Below, piece after piece: positions 40,959-41,063 of a stretch of 41,063 nucleotides of DNA. The stretch's first letter is position 1, and every line of letters starts with the position of its first letter. The notes beneath the pieces are model-generated. The model was not told the DNA's origin. It did no database searches and saw only the letters and a program-made list of their open reading frames with translations. Both the position numbers and the translations under genes were made by a program. The stretch comes from Candidatus Gastranaerophilales bacterium (GTDB lineage: Bacteria; Cyanobacteriota; Vampirovibrionia; Gastranaerophilales; Gastranaerophilaceae), in assembly GCA_900752845.1 (NCBI GenBank), contig CAADWU010000040.1, positions 1 through 41,063 on the forward strand, given 5' to 3'.

Positions 40959-41063
40959 TTTTTTAATTCCAACCCGGCCACATCATTAGTAAAAAGTGTA
41001 CATCAGAAACTTATTAAAATCAAATTATGTATTAATATATATTAATCGTTGTCAATGTACGAA

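Noticed and set aside
40871..41063. SAM riboswitch before metK
   Set aside because: No SAM-I, SAM-II or related core could be recognised by eye; a covariance search would decide.

Overview
The window looks like a chromosomal segment of a gut-type, non-photosynthetic relative of the Cyanobacteria (Melainabacteria/Vampirovibrionia, most like the Gastranaerophilales). The clues are very AT-rich DNA with the standard code, anaerobic chemistry (an HydG-type [FeFe]-hydrogenase maturase, an orphan NfnA/SudB-like flavoprotein with EtfBA), the DapL route to lysine/peptidoglycan, a glycogen synthase, pilins of the FTLAEVLITLGIIGVVAA type, and several large proteins with no familiar relatives. The assignment is inference from gene content, because no rRNA or tRNA gene is present. 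No phage, IS element or CRISPR array was seen, and no stretch over about 300 bases lacks a gene.

Layout. 1-2.4 kb: a GGDEF diguanylate cyclase followed without a gap by tsaE and tsaB (t6A tRNA modification). 2.4-5.2 kb: two divergent paralogues of an HNH-like protein whose zinc ribbon is split by a long helical insert, then a small unknown protein. 5.4-7.6 kb: pnp behind a leader with two hairpins. 7.66-9.87 kb (minus): a 734-aa unknown. 10-14 kb: a PfkB sugar kinase, then a redox cluster of NfnA-like flavoprotein, a 59-aa four-cysteine protein, etfB and etfA. 14-16.5 kb: a glucoamylase-like (GH15/phosphorylase kinase-like) protein and a type IV pilin-like gene interrupted by a C10 tract. 16.5-22.1 kb: purA, an M16 peptidase, a DUF378 membrane protein and gap. 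22.2-26.5 kb: a small membrane protein, hydG, mnmA and glmU. 26.6-32.3 kb: a DHA2 drug-efflux-like transporter, typA, a DMT transporter and glgA. 32.4-35.9 kb: a 1161-aa protein with three zinc ribbons, a decayed cyclase-like region, a decayed ATPase and TPR-like helices. 36-41 kb: dapL, ruvB, a YibE/F membrane protein and metK.

Most genes are ordinary housekeeping genes in short operons, closed by clear hairpin terminators that often serve two convergent genes. The observations most worth following are: (1) five otherwise unrelated proteins share a disordered N-terminus with a short [S/T/N]-F-[K/T/A]-[A/G/N] motif, possibly a lineage-specific sorting or attachment tag; (2) the pilin gene can be read only if its C10 tract changes length, which suggests phase variation or a base-call error; (3) three genes have their ATG exactly six bases after a -10 box, which predicts leaderless mRNAs; (4) the paired split-HNH proteins; and (5) the zinc-ribbon/pseudo-cyclase/pseudo-ATPase/TPR protein upstream of glgA.
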